DNA from: Grimontia celer
Lineage (GTDB): Bacteria > Pseudomonadota > Gammaproteobacteria > Enterobacterales > Vibrionaceae
Assembly (NCBI RefSeq): GCF_900055185.1
Contig: NZ_FIZX01000001.1
Coordinates: 744,001 to 808,000, forward strand
Direction of reading: 5' to 3'
DNA: 64,000 nucleotides
This document shows positions 63,983 through 64,000 of the stretch, piece after piece. Made by a program: the position numbers and the translations under genes. The notes under the pieces were generated by a model, which had not been told where the DNA came from, did not search any database, and was given only the letters and a program-made list of their open reading frames with translations. Every line of letters starts with the position of its first letter. Position 1 is the first letter of the stretch.

Positions 63983-64000
63983 TTTAAAGGCGCCAGTTTT

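Noticed and set aside
1..64000. CRISPR array, prophage, insertion-sequence transposase, rRNA
   Set aside because: No regularly spaced repeats, integrase, phage structural gene, transposase or rRNA-like segment was recognised in any frame.

Overview
The window looks like chromosomal DNA of a marine gammaproteobacterium of the Vibrionaceae (Vibrio, Photobacterium, Enterovibrio or Grimontia type). Supporting evidence is inference from proteins and synteny: Vibrio-like SpeG, FabV, a multidomain GH18 chitinase, a CstA-type transporter beside a BtsSR-like two-component system, a type VI secretion (T6SS) cluster start, and the enterobacterial/vibrio block csgI(yccT)-rlmI-acyP-tusE-yccA with mgsA about 28 kb away. 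No rRNA, CRISPR array, transposase or phage gene was seen.

Layout. 1-5.1 kb: a LysR regulator cut by the window edge, a small secreted protein, a GH3 glycosidase, and a divergent LysR/short-chain dehydrogenase pair. 5.1-12.5 kb: a five-gene copper/silver export operon on the minus strand (small Cys/His/Met-rich protein, CusC, CusB with two fused CusF-like domains, CusA, cupredoxin) behind a textbook CueR/MerR-type 19-bp-spacer promoter. 12.66-15.1 kb: TPP riboswitch and thiD-thiM-thiE salvage operon. 15.2-20.4 kb: Kch potassium channel, then a BtsSR-like system and a CstA-family transporter. 20.8-25.7 kb: small HTH protein, fabV, mgsA, mobB, a DEDDh exonuclease and an endonuclease/exonuclease/phosphatase-family protein. 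25.9-30.7 kb: a four-gene BMP-type (nucleoside) ABC importer. 30.7-44.8 kb: speG, an MFS exporter, a 266-bp inverted-repeat element, an M14 carboxypeptidase, a lipoprotein, an ABC-F protein (YbiT), a quinone-reductase-like MDR with divergent LysR regulator, a coupled pair of CNNM/CBS membrane proteins, two small envelope proteins and an ABC exporter.

45.2-55.5 kb: an unusual DUF4157 (eCIS-core zincin) protein that continues into a cysteine-peptidase-like region and a beta-barrel-like tail; a 1056-residue chitinase; then csgI-like, rlmI, a chemotaxis receptor, acyP, tusE and yccA. 55.7-60.0 kb: a general L-amino-acid ABC importer (aapJQMP) whose binding protein is a lipoprotein with a coiled-coil stalk. 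60.5-60.9 kb: tRNA-Ser(UGA) followed by a 58-bp perfect duplication of its 3' end and terminator, separated by an inverted tRNA fragment and a cluster of GCGAAGC mini-hairpins. 60.9-64 kb: an unrecognised Cys/His protein that resembles deamidases in one motif, then tssA and hcp, the first visible genes of a T6SS cluster running off the right edge.

The best candidates for something undescribed are the DUF4157/cysteine-peptidase/beta-barrel protein, the orphan Cys-His protein beside the T6SS, and the tRNA-Ser-derived palindromic repeat. Domain calls come from reading motifs by eye; none were confirmed by a database search.
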